In this document: positions 21,023 through 31,496 of the stretch, piece after piece | How positions within the stretch are numbered: the stretch's first letter is position 1 | Layout: every line of letters begins with the position of its first letter | Assembly: GCA_036873135.1 (NCBI GenBank) | Contig: JAPTYO010000017.1 | Span: 14,322,001-14,386,000, forward strand | Length of the DNA: 64,000 nucleotides | DNA from: Clarkia xantiana subsp. parviflora | Taxonomy: Eukaryota > Streptophyta > Magnoliopsida > Myrtales > Onagraceae | Direction of reading: 5' to 3' | The notes under the pieces: generated by a model | Seen by the model: only the letters and a program-made list of their open reading frames with translations | What the model was told of the DNA's origin: nothing | Database searches by the model: none | Translations under genes and position numbers: made by a program

Positions 21023-21723
21023 TGATGGGTTTCGATATAGCCGTCAGACCCATTAACGGCGACTAAACGGCAAAGAAGGCCCACTGGGCCCCAAAGAGGC
21101 TCAGAAGACCAATACGAGGGGACCCGACAAGGTCAGTCCCGACATGCGAGCTAAACGCCCCCGATCCTTTGCCTTTAAGTAGGCCCCGACGATATGCCTT
21201 TAAGTAGGCCCCGACGATATGCCTTTAAGTAGGCCCCGACGATATGCCTTTAAATAGGCCCCGATATTGAATCCCTGAGAGTACTGGCCCTGTCCCGATG
21301 ACGAGGGGCCCCGAGCGGTGACCAAAGGAGATAACTCTGGAGTCCCCGACGTGCGACGTCCATCGGGACTTGCCACCAGAGAACGAGGCCGAGAAAAACG
21401 CCCACTATCAACATATTGGGGAAGTGGCCTGAAAAGACGGAACGTGGGCTACTGGCCGTGCCGAGATAAACGGAACGTGGCAGTTATCTCAACAGGTAAC
21501 TGAGGTGACCCCTCCCCTATATAAAGGAAGGAGTTACCTCAGGATTGATACGTTCACATACTTACATACTGATACTTACCAGTTTACATCGAGATACTTA
21601 TTTAAGCGTCAGAGAGGGATTCTGGGTCACCGCCCGGTCTATCCCATTCTTGCAGGATTGCTTGGAGCGAAGGAGTTTGGATTTCCGTGAAGAACGTACC
21701 GGAGTTCCAACCGTGATCCAACA
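21023..21723 (+). repeat. R2 3' LTR (701 bp) with internal 25-bp expansion
   Basis: Preceded by the polypurine tract ATTGGGGGCAAA (21011-21022). TATATAAA is at 21518-21525. A 25-bp unit (GATATGCCTTTAAGTAGGCC plus CCGAC) is repeated at about 21165-21265, giving three more copies than in the 5' LTR. Together with a small indel this accounts for the 82-bp length difference. Confidence 0.95.
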
Positions 21724-21728
21724 GGTGC
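21724..21728. repeat. R2 target-site duplication, right copy
   Basis: GGTGC, identical to 10749-10753. Confidence 0.92.
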
Positions 21729-22174
21729 CTGTTAATGTATTGTTGTTCAAATCGCATCAACATTTCACTCTTCTGATCTTATCCCTACTTCCGAATAGTT
21801 CATACGAGGTTCTCCGTGCGACCGACGGATACGACGGGCATCGTGCTACTCATCTGTTAGGAGTGTTGTAGCGCCCGCGGAACGTTGATTCCCTGTCTCA
21901 AATCAACCTGTTAAAAACATCAATTTTTATCGCGCTGTATTCTAGGTCAACTGATATTTCTCCTATTGCCCAGCTTCCACATAGGAATACTTCACCAGGG
22001 CATCCGTACAAGTATTCACAACATTCAACTAATATCCGGTTGGTGACCACCTAGTGAATATAATAGTCAGTGAATTACAAGTGAACTTGACCATCCCCAT
22101 CGCTCATACCCTTAGTCAAACCCAATCGGTTTCAAAATACGTGGTATCTCGGCCTTTTTCTTCAGCAATGCGCT
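21729..22174. other. Unclassified remnant, right part of R2's target
   Basis: Before R2 inserted, this continued from 10753. If the copia-like LTR reading is right, it is the internal 3' end of that minus-strand element. I see no conserved protein motif in either strand. Confidence 0.4.
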
Positions 22175-23766
22175 TGTCAGACCCAAAATCTGACCTACGG
22201 CGAATTACGTTTTGAAAACGTACGATTTTGAAAAAAAGAGTCGCCACTAGTTAATTATTAGGCTAACTAGAATCCTAAATTACCTAAGCGGATAACTAAT
22301 TAAACACCTAGGTATTAAATCAGTATACGATCAGAAATACGAGTTCGGGGGTTCTATTACGAATTAAAACTCATGGAATTAATCACGCCCTTTCGGTATT
22401 CAATTCACGAATTTGCCAATTTTATTGTTTATACATATATTACAATGAATTAATCCAACAATGTCAAAATTAATCAAATTTCATCATACGAAAAGATATT
22501 ACCAAATATAATCCCAAATCTAAAAATCAATTATAACCTATAACTCCTATAAAAAAATGAAGTCTAAAATACTAATTAAATTTTAATCACTTTAAATTAA
22601 ACTACTAATTAAATTTTACAAATTACATTTAAACTGTTAATTAAATCTAACTAATTACATTTAAAATTTTAATTAATTGTAATATAATAATAAAAATAAT
22701 AAAAAACAGAAGAAATATTAATAATAAACTATTAAATAAATAAATAAATAAACAAATAAATAAAAAAAAGGTGAATTACGGCTTACCTGCGGGGAAGAAG
22801 GTGGTCACCGACGTGGATGTCTGGCAGCACGGTGGCTTCGATCGAGGACGGCGTGGCGGAGTTCAGGATGGCGCGGGGCTCTGGCTGGAACGGCGGGAGG
22901 CGCTGCAGCGGCGTGGACAGCGAACGACGACCGGTGATTGATCTGGGAGCTCCGGCACAGCCACAGCAGGGGCAAGCTCTGCAGGAAAAAGGGGAGTTCG
23001 ACGCGGCAGCAAGGCGGTCCGGCAGCGGGTGATCGAAGTACGACACGGCAGGAGCGGCGTGGCGTCGTGGCGGTGGCTCGGAGGGTTCAGGGGCGGCCGG
23101 AGCTTTCAGATTGGTGGAGTGGGCGACGTCTGGGACGGCGGCACGGCGACAGTGATGGGACGTTGGCACGGTAGAGGCGGCACGGCGAGGGCGTTGGCAG
23201 CCACTGGACGACTGTGTCACGGCGGCGGCGGTTGCCTAGTCACCGTCGGGGGGAGGATGTGGCCGTCTGAAGAGAGAAAAAAAAAGTTTTTTTTTTGAAA
23301 TAAAGCACAAAAGGACAAAATTCGCTCGGATCCCAAGGAAAGTAGTTCTATTATTATCTGATGTGTTTTTCTGTGTGTTACAATGTAAACCTAGACCCCT
23401 ATTTATACTAAAAACTTAGTCTAGATTACCGATAAAATTTAAATAAAAAATGCTAACGGATAAATATTCTAGAGAATATTCCTAAGGATATTTATCTTTA
23501 CAGATAATTATTTTTTTTGAATAAAAAAATAATATCTGGAGATAAATATCTTACAGATAATTTTCTAAAAATAAAAAACTAATTATTATATATATTTTTA
23601 AAAATTCCGAAAATATTAAATATATTCGAAATAATTAAAATATATTTTATAATAATTTCGCTAATGTGCCCTTGAGCATTTTTGGAGACTTTGCTGCTTG
23701 ACGCGTCCGAAATTTAACGTATCATGTGTAACATCGTTACGTCCGGGTCAAAATCGAGTGTTTACA
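22175..23766 (-). repeat. G 3' LTR (1592 bp) with GC-rich block
   Basis: Plus-strand ends TGTCAG ... TTTACA. The TATA box (minus, TAGTATAAATAGGGG) is at 23396-23410. About 120 bp downstream of it in the element's sense lies a GC-rich block (23270-22790) that ends CGCAG|GTAAGCC and gives way to very AT-rich sequence (22780-22180). The long frame in the GC block has low-complexity composition and I do not call it a gene. Confidence 0.88.
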
Positions 23767-23934
23767 GTTTGCCCCTCTTTGGACGGACTCCCGTAGAACG
23801 TGTTCGAAGGGGTTTGTCCAAAGACGAAGAAACACTGATTTTGACCAGAAAGTATATTCTCTCCCAATTCTTCAAAGTCTTTAAGGTGGCTCATACGCTT
23901 ATTCTGGTGCGGAAACGATTAAAATTTTGTCGGC

Positions 23935-24670
23935 GGGATGCCTGTTGGCGGTGCCTCCATTAGCGATGCAGAAAGTAAAGCCTCCAGTGGCGGTGCGGAA
24001 ATGTAAAGAGCCTCCAGTAGCGGTGCGGAAAAGTACAGAGCCTCCAGTGGCGGTGCGGAAAGTAAAGCCTCCAGTGGCGTGCAGAAAAGTGAAGCCTCTA
24101 GTGGCGTGCGGGAAAGTAAAGCCTCTAGTGGCGTGCGGGAAAGTAAAGCCTCCAGTGGCGTGCGGGAAAGTAAAGCCTCCAGTGGCGTGCGGGAAAGTAA
24201 AGGCTCCAGTGGCTTGCAGAAAAGTAAAGCTGCCAGTGGCGTGCAGAAAAGTAAATCCTCCAGTGGCGTGGGGAAAAGTAAAGCCTCCAGTGGCGTGCGG
24301 GAAAGTAAAGCCTCCAGTGGCGTGCGGAAAAGTAATGTCTCCAGTGGCGTGCAGAAAAGAAAAAACCTCGATCGACAATGCCTCCAGTGGCGTGCGACAA
24401 GGAAAAGCCTCCAGTGGCGTTTGATGGAGAAGAGCCTCTAGGGGTGTGTGTCGGAGAAATGCCTCTAGTGGCGTCCGTTTGGAGAAGAGCCTCTAGTGGC
24501 GTCCGTTGGAGAAGAGCCTCTAGTGGCGTCCGTCAGAGAAGAGCCTCTAGTGGCGTCCGTCGGAGAAGAGCCTCTAGTGGCGTCAGTCGGAGAAGAGCCT
24601 CTAGTGGCATATGTCGGAGAAGAGCCTCTAGTGGCGTCCGTTGGATAAGGGCCTCGAGTGGCTTGACGAC
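23935..24670 (-). repeat. G 27-bp tandem array
   Basis: On the plus strand the unit is GCCTCCAGTGGCGTGCGGGA plus AAGTAAA, changing after about 24420 to a related 27-bp unit GCCTCTAGTGGCGTCCGTCG. Because 27 is divisible by 3, frames on both strands stay open and give nine-residue periodic peptides; these are by-products of the array. Confidence 0.92.
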
Positions 24671-24959
24671 TTGAATGCATGTCCTAATTTTTGCCTAAAT
24701 TACGCATGACACGACAACTTAGCGGGATCTTTTTTTTTTTTTTAAAAATCTCTCATATTCTTTCCTTTTGCCACGGTCAAAATTTTAGACCATGCCCCTC
24801 GGTTTTCCTTATTTTTTCATGGATTGCCCCTTGGGGTTTTTATTCCATCGGGATTTTATTTTCTCTCCTTTTGCCATGATTGCAATTTCTGAATTTGCTA
24901 TTATGCCCCTCATTTCCTAATTTTTCCTAGGCTGCCCTTTCGGGTTTTCAACCTAACGG

Positions 24960-25480
24960 AAGCACTCTTTTTGGTAGCCGATTAAACGGTGGATGTGACC
25001 CGTACTTTATTTCCCGTCTTGATGCGAGAGTATTTGTAGCCATTTGGAGGGTGGCTGTGACCCTTTCTTCACCGTCTTCAATGCGCGAGCTCTTTTGATT
25101 TGTAACCATTTTGGAGGGTGGCTGTGGCCCTTTATTTTGTAGTCATTTTAGGGACGACTGTGACCCTTTTATATTTTCCCGCCCTTACAAGATCCGCGGG
25201 GTCACTCTTTTATCTGTAGCCGTTTGGATGGTGGTTGTAGCCCTTTATTTTGTAGTCGTTTTAGGGACGACTGTGGCCCTTTTTATTTTCCCGCCCTCAC
25301 AAGATTCGCGGGGTCACTCTTTTATCTTTAGCCGTTTGGAGGGTGGCTGTGGCCCTTTCACTTATTCTTCGCTTTTGATGTTACGCGAGCGCTCTTTATC
25401 TGTAACCATTTGAAGGGTGGTTGTGGCTCTTTATTTTGTAGTCGTTTTAGGGACGACTGTGGCCCTTTTAAGAATGCAGT
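24960..25480 (-). repeat. G 3' UTR array of degenerate 60-120 bp units
   Basis: On the plus strand TTATTTTGTAGTCGTTTTAG followed by GGACGACTGTGGCCCTTT recurs at about 25130, 25245 and 25430, separated by GTAGCCGTTTGGAGGGTGGC. At 25673-25712 there is a (TTTTG)n run of about seven units. No coding capacity. Confidence 0.8.
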
Positions 25481-25741
25481 TTGAAAATCTCAGGTAAGTA
25501 GCTCAGGATGCGCTATGAAGCTTGTCGCGATCGCTACTTAAAGCCCTGGTTTTTTTTTCTCTTCTTTATTTTTTCAACTCTCCTTTTACCATGATTGTCC
25601 TTTCATATTTTCAATCATGCCTCTCATCCCTAATTTTTGCCTAAGTCGCCTTTACCGGTTTTCGACCTAGCGGGATTTTGTTTTGTTTTGTTTTGTTTTG
25701 TTTTGTTTTGTTTAAGCTTTACATTTGAGAAACTGCCATTT

Positions 25742-26000
25742 TCAGGCATAGTACCTTTTAAGTGCATCTGCGTTGATTGGACTAGGAAGGTCTTGACCGT
25801 CCATATCCGTGATGATCAGTGCACCTCCCTCGAACACCTCTTTGACCACGTAGGGTCCTTCGTACTTTGGTGCAAACTTTCCTCACGAATCAGGATTGAT
25901 ACGCAGCATTTTACGCAATACCAGGTCCCCCGGTTGGAAATTACGTGGTCGTACCTTCTTGTCAAAGGCCGTAGCCATCCGTTGTTGGTAACATTGTCCG
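25742..26000 (-). pseudogene. G integrase C-terminal fragment
   Basis: Minus strand encodes QRMATAFDKKVRPRNFQPGD, then FAPKYEGPYVV and an ending KRYYA before TGA 25744-25742. This is the usual C-terminus of Ogre-type integrase. An internal TGA sits just before GKFAPKYEG. Upstream the sequence switches abruptly at about 26000 to pol on the other strand. Confidence 0.75.
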
Positions 26001-27365
26001 TTATTACCTCAGCAAGAAGTTCACTGAAGGAGAGGCCAAGTACACGGAGGTTGAAAGGACAAGTTGCGCGTTACTATGGGTGATGCAACGACTCCGACAG
26101 TATACGTTGTATTACACCATATATCTCATTTCTAAGCTGAATCCCTTGAAGTACATACTAGAGAAGCCGGCATTAATGAAGAATGTCACCAAATGGAAGG
26201 TCCAGCTTGCTGAGTACGACATACAGTTCATTCCTCGTACTTCTATAAAAGGGCAGGCTATTGCAGATTATCTAGCCGAGTTTCCCAATGATGACGATCA
26301 TCAAGCAAGTCACGAGCTTCCGGACAGCAACATACTTCACATGGAAGAAGAGACAGAAAATGGAAGCATGTGGAGAATGTATTTTGATGGAGCTGCAAAC
26401 TCCACCGGCTGTGGTGTAGGGGCAGTACTCGTATCCCCAAAAGGTCAACATTTTCCGGTAGCGGCAAAGATTACTTTTCCATGCACCAACAGCGTGGCGG
26501 AATACGAAGCGTGCATTCTCGGGTTGCGAGCGGCAATTGATTTCAAGATACATGAACCAGAGGTTTATGGAGATTCCATGCTGATCAATCTCCAAACCTT
26601 GGGAGAATGGAAAACAGGCGATCCCAAGTTGCAACCATATCATCAGCATATCGAAGAGTTGAGCGAGAATTTCGAAGAAATAACATTCACGCAGATGCCC
26701 CAGAGTAAAAACCAATTTGCAGACGCGTTGGCGACCCTCGCATCAATGGTGAATATTTCAGATGGGAAATTTGTAGAGCCTCTCGAGATTGAAGTAAACA
26801 AGCGTCCTGCATATTGTTGCACGCTTGAAGAATCAGATGGCGAACCCTGGTTCATTGATATAAAGAGATACTTGCAGTCAGGCGAGTTTCCCGAGTGTGC
26901 AAGTAGCAAGGATCGGAAAACCATCCGCAAGATGGCATGCAATTACTTTCTTAGTGGTGAGGTCCTGTATAAAAATCTTTTGATGCTACCATTTTGAGAT
27001 GTATAGGTTCGGAAGAGGCAAAGCGATTGATGGAGGAAGTCCACGAAGGAAGCTTTGGACCGCACATGAGCGGTCACATGCTCGCGAGAAAAATCATGAA
27101 GATGGGCTATTTTTGGACTACCCTGATGTCAGACTGCGTCGAACACGTCCAGCGATGCCACTTATGCCAGGTGTACTCTAGTCAGATTCATGCGCTGCCA
27201 AACAAGTTGCATCCGATATCTTATCTGTGGCCTTTTTCAATGTGGGGAATCGATGTGATCGGTCCCATTTCACCAAACACATCTAACGGCCACAAGTTTA
27301 TTTTGGTGGCAATTGATTATTTCACCAAGTGGATAGAGACTGTCACACTTGCGTCAGTTACTGCA
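26000..27365 (+). pseudogene. Ogre-like pol fragment: RNase H, archaeal-type RNase H, integrase N-half
   Basis: It starts inside RNase H (YYLSKKFTEGEAKYTEVE at 26002), runs through LKYILEKPAL and IKGQAIADYL, then the second RNase H (MYFDGAANSTGCGVGAVLVS, VAEYEACILG, YGDSMLI, FADALATLA). After a one-base frameshift near 26990 come the integrase zinc finger (HEGSFGPHMSGH, CHLCQVY) and the start of the core (GIDVIGPIS, AIDYFTKWIE). It breaks off at about 27365, so the rest of the DDE core is absent. The sequence is clearly different from the R-type pol and typical of Ogre-like elements. Confidence 0.88.
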
Positions 27366-28445
27366 AAAGCGTTTGAGCCTTCTCCTTAACTGCAAGACTA
27401 AAAGCAGGAGTATCCAAATACTTGGCAAAACCCGTTTCAACTCCGAGTGCATGATGCTCCTCACGCGCAACAATCAAGGCGGCTTCTCGAACTGTGAAGT
27501 CGTCAGAAATCTGCTTCTCAAGCGCAATCATCTCAGCTTCAAGATCAGAAATTTGAGTCTCTAGCACCTGATACTTGGTCTCAGAATCAATAATCTTCAA
27601 ACCAAGTGCACACACCTTCTCCTTAGAACGTGCAAGTTCAAAACTGGCAATATTGCATTTGTTAACAACAGCCCTTTTAGCACTTACAAGCTCCACAACA
27701 TGAGACGACATGTTAACCATCTGAGACACAGCCTGAGAACCATAATAAATAGACAAGTGCATAAGCATTACACAACAAAAGCATGCGACACATAAGCAAT
27801 AAAGAAACAGAACCTGTTAACTTACAGGGGCAAAGATGGCGAAAGCATGTTCAACGCATTCCTCGGCTTCTTCATCAGTTCTTGGACAGGCGCGTCGATT
27901 GCCCGAGGGCACAATCCTTTGCAACACACGGAATCGAACTTCCGGCATACTAATCTTCACATCCTTAGGAAAGCGAAGACCGCCCTTGCCAAGAGGTTTC
28001 CATGCATTACCAGATACATCCCCCTCTAAGGGACGAAGTAGGTGATCACGCTTCAAAGCTGGAATCATTTCCAAAAAAAAAAACTAATTGCTAAACATCC
28101 AGACAAGGTCGAAAAATAGAAGTTTATCTCATACCTTGAGGAGAAGGGCGATCCTCCGCGGGTCGATCTCTCGACCGGGGGGCAGAAGATACCATCGTGC
28201 ATCCAACAACTCCCTTTTCCTTGTCGCAAGTCGGATTTGGAATGGTAGCACTTGTCTTAGCGCGCTTAGGGTCGCTCGAGACATGCGCCGCCGCCTCGGA
28301 TCGCTTGGTGGGAAGTTGGGAAGCAGCCACGGGAACGCCAAATTCAGGAGAACGAGCTGAATTATCAAAAAGACAAGACAACGAGAGTGATAAGTCAAAG
28401 AATTAAAAAAAGTAAGAAGAGTTACAAAGGAAATATCTTACTCAT
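27365..28445 (-). CDS. I antisense gene: four exons seen, 3' end truncated
   Basis: Predicted coding exons on the minus strand: 28445-28442 (ATGA), 28356-28135, 28058-27826 and 27732 to the break at about 27365. Introns of 85, 76 and 93 nt have donors A|GTAAGA, CAAG|GTATGA and CCT|GTAAGT and acceptors AATTCAG, GATTCCAG and GTTCTCAG. Phases (1, 1, 0) are consistent and no stop interrupts. The product reads MTRSPEFGVPVAASQ, then a basic stretch, PRTDEEAEECVEHAF and a coiled coil (EARSKEK-like heptads, DLEAEMIALEKQISD). I recognise no domain. The plan (tiny first exon, phase 1, coiled-coil end, antisense before the 3' LTR) mirrors the R-type gene. Confidence 0.68.
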
Positions 28446-28949
28446 AAGACCCTTCCCGCGACCATATCCGGAAATCACGGGGATAGCAAGAACAACTGAT
28501 GAAGCGGACTTGTCGGAAGGAGGGTGCTACGTGTAGACGCCACGTGCTAGGAAGAGCTCTTCCCAATAAACCAATCTACAAGTATGATACAAACAAGATT
28601 ACAAAGGCTATTAATGTCTAACTTGTCATTAGCATCCGAACATGGTGTCACTCGCGGAATGGGGATAGAAGACTTACTCATATTAACAGCTGAGAAAAAG
28701 GCTATGTACACGAAGATGACAGCGAGACGTGGTATCCTGAAAAGTACAACCGACAATCCAATCAGCGCACAAGCACGCATCAAACACTTATGCAAACACC
28801 TATGCAATGAACGCTCCATGTGAGATAACTATGTACGCAATGACTTAATAGTCTTCGTGCAACAAGTAACAACCATCAGGCAAGGGGGGGGGGGGGCAAA
28901 CCTCTCAACACATCGACATCAAGCTCATACTCGCTGCATACATGATTAC

Positions 28950-29440
28950 AAGGGCGAAATATTTTCTAAGTGTTTTGCTCATGATGACAGTTAGCATATT
29001 GCAAGCTGTCAGCATACTACTAAGTGTCGACATCCTACTAAGTGTCAACATGCTACTACATGTCGACATACAACAAGCTGTCAGTATACTATCAAATATC
29101 AATGTACGACAAGGTGTCTGCATGCAGCAAAATATGGCTAAAATATTTTCTAAGTATTTCGCTTACGACATGGGACTATACGCGACAAGAAACAAACCGT
29201 CAGAAAATATTGTCTAAGTATTTCCTTGATGTCAACAATCAACAAGTGGCATGGAATCAACTATCTAGGAGCATTCTCCAAGTATACTAGCACGATGACG
29301 GATAACATACATCAAGTGGCAAACACCAACTACTACGAAATATTTTCTAAGTGTTTCTATGCAGGCAGTCGACAAGAATCATATGACGACATCAATGGTA
29401 ACAAGCATTATATATTATTGAAATATTTGCTAAGTGTTTT
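28950..29440. repeat. Interspersed AAATATTTTCTAAGT motif and CTACTAAGTGTCGACAT repeats
   Basis: A motif of about 20 bases (AAATATTTTCTAAGTATTTC and variants) recurs near 28958, 29142, 29200, 29337 and 29420. Between 28990 and 29120 imperfect units of about 24 bp carry GTCAGCATACTACTAAGTGT. Confidence 0.7.
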
Positions 29441-29907
29441 AGCATGTTTGCGGATAGTGACCAACGATCAATACATGATGTTCAAAGCACATTGCCTAAG
29501 TCATCACTACCAACATACAACCGTTGACGACCATGTACGAACAACCATCGATCATCAACATCGAGCATACTAAAACAACGGCTAAGGCATGAAGCAATAT
29601 ATCGACAATGAATACTATGCATAAGGGAAGTGTAACGATTCATTTGCACTTTTCTAAAATTTTCAGCACTTAGGAAAATTTTGGCCGATTTGGGGCTAAG
29701 TATCCTAATGCATTTCATCAAACACCTTGTATGCATGTTAAGGTGACTAAGCAAATAGTGATTTCAAGATTGAATCAAGGCAAAACGAAGTCACAAAATG
29801 TCCAGCCATGTACGGAATCGGACTCACCAACACGAAGCAAGTCCGAATTGTCACATGCCGTCACCGGAGCTCCACGCGCCGCCCAGGAACGCCGCACGAG
29901 TCGCCGC

Positions 29908-30000
29908 CACGCGCCTCCGCTGGTTGCCACGCGCCTCCGCTGGTTGCCACGCGCCTCCACTGGTTGCCACGCGCCTCCGCTGGTTGCCACGCGCCGCCGT
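29908..30000 (+). repeat. GC-rich 20-bp tandem repeat
   Basis: The unit CACGCGCCTCCGCTGGTTGC is repeated about 4.5 times within AT-rich sequence. Confidence 0.9.
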
Positions 30001-30883
30001 TTTGCACACCACGCGCCTTCGACTTCCACCTCTAGCTTGGCCGGAATTTAATTGATGTCAAGTATGATGTGACTACTCCAAATTTACACCTCCATAAGGT
30101 CCTTCTTCAACAAGCAATGAGAGCTTCTTGGAAAACTATCAAGGGAGGATGTAAGCTAATGACTACACTCTCTCCTAATTTTCACTAATAGTGTCTACAC
30201 CATGTGCTAAGGACTAAATTCTTATCTATTTTCGCACAAGTCTCTAGCATCATGTATGAGCATGTTTACATCTCTGCTATGCTTACATTACATACATGCT
30301 CCCTAATGTTGCACGGCGCGCTACGTACAATTATTATTGCATGTTGCGTACACATAGGCTATTATGAATGATATTATTTTTACATATGCATGATTCTAAT
30401 TTATGATTGCTACATGATTATTTTATAATCTAAGTATGAATTGTATTTTTACATCATGCTTCATGTTGACAAACACGCTCTCCAATTTTATATTACTCAA
30501 AGTATTTTGCTTATTGCGCGATTACGTCATCCATGTGCTATGTCGTCATCTCCATGTTAACATCATATTACACGTTTACGTCACGTACCATGATGACACC
30601 GCGTTGCATGTTTATTTATTATCACAAGTATTTCGCTTATTGCATGTTATTACGAATATGTCGTTAATTGCACACTGTTATATGTACACTATCTGTTACG
30701 CGAACCCCGTGAATAGATTACGCACGTTCATCGAAAAAGTAAAGATGGACGAATTTGTGCTCCGCGCATTCGATTGACAAACAGGCCACCCCTGAGGTCA
30801 GCTCCGAACCTAAATTGGGCTTATATCCTGTCTTAAATAGAGTCAAGCATGGGTTTTGAACCCCTACTTGACTCGGGGGCAAG

Positions 30884-31496
30884 TGTTGGATATCTGCCCA
30901 ATTCGGGTTCGTATTTACGTTTCGGACCTCACAAACACGTCAGAACCACAAACGGATTTTACCGCGGTCACTCCGGGTCAAAGCGGTTCGGACAGGTCCG
31001 TTTTGCCCGGCAATCCGGACCTTGTCGGATGTCGACATGGTCCGGACTGCCGACCGGTACTGCGCACTTACCCCTAGCACTACGCGCTTACCCCTATTTT
31101 TACTAAGTATGAGAAGTCAGTGCGCACATAGCCAACCTCGATGTCGGTAAGTGTTTTCTTGTAAACCGGCATTGAACCGCATAAAACCGGGTACGGTTCT
31201 CGGGTTTCCTATAAATAGGGACCTAGATCTCCCATTTGAAAACTTAACTAGAAACTCTCCCAAGTTGGCTATTTGTGCTCTGACCTCTCTCTATACACTT
31301 TCTCTCTCTAGATCCTGACTGAAGCATCGGAGAGGGCTCAACCAGCGCCACCCCCCCTCTCCATGCTAGTTATTGCCCGTTTTGCAGGACCTGGCGTGTA
31401 GAAGATCGAGATAGGAGCCAAAGTCAGATTTGGGGTTCGCGGATCGAGGTTCGCAAAGAGCAATCCGAGGTGTCCCAAGTGGAATCGACCTCAACA
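30884..31496 (+). repeat. I LTR (about 613 bp)
   Basis: It starts TGTTGGATATCTGCCC directly after the polypurine tract and ends at about CTCAACA. The TATA box CCTATAAATAGGG is at about 31208-31220. The start matches the inverted end of H's LTR (50767 leftwards), so both belong to one family. Confidence 0.78.

Larger units (their letters stand above)
10754..21723 (+). mobile_element. R2: complete but decayed Retand-like element (10,970 bp)
   Basis: It has two LTRs (619 and 701 bp), a primer-binding site, gag, pol, 3' UTR repeats, an antisense gene, a polypurine tract and perfect GGTGC duplications. By eye the LTRs differ at roughly 20-25 sites plus indels, so the insertion is not very recent. 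All coding regions are broken. Confidence 0.95.
22175..26000 (-). mobile_element. G: 3' part of an Ogre-like element
   Basis: Read on the minus strand: integrase C-terminus (26000-25742), AT-rich 3' UTR with an array (25480-24960), 27-bp array (24670-23935), polypurine tract GAGGGGCAAAC next to 23767, and 3' LTR. The rest of pol is missing or displaced (see the opposite-strand fragment 26000-27365). Confidence 0.8.
28446..30883 (+). other. I 3' non-coding region
   Basis: No credible gene. It holds a G run (about 28886-28898), interspersed AAATATTTTCTAAGTRTTTC copies, a GC-rich 20-bp array and AT-rich filler up to the polypurine tract. Promoter sequences for the antisense gene should lie just right of 28446, but I see no clear TATA box there. 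Confidence 0.55.
27366..31496 (+). mobile_element. I: 3' half of a Tat-like element with antisense gene and LTR
   Basis: A spliced antisense gene on the minus strand is followed, on the plus strand, by a long repeat-rich 3' region, polypurine tract GACTCGGGGGCAAG (30870-30883) and an LTR of the same family as that of H (TGTTGGATATCT start). The pol part is lost; the left border is the break at about 27365. Confidence 0.65.

Noticed and set aside
22783..23220. A 145-codon minus-strand frame in the GC-rich block of the G LTR
   Set aside because: Biased Pro/Arg/Ala composition, overlapping long frames on the other strand, and not conserved in sister LTRs. Kept only as a possible untranslated exon.
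23927..24424. Long open frames on both strands over the 27-bp repeats of G, and similar ones at 54664-55143
   Set aside because: A 27-bp period keeps all frames open; the peptides are perfect echoes of the repeat, with no other support.
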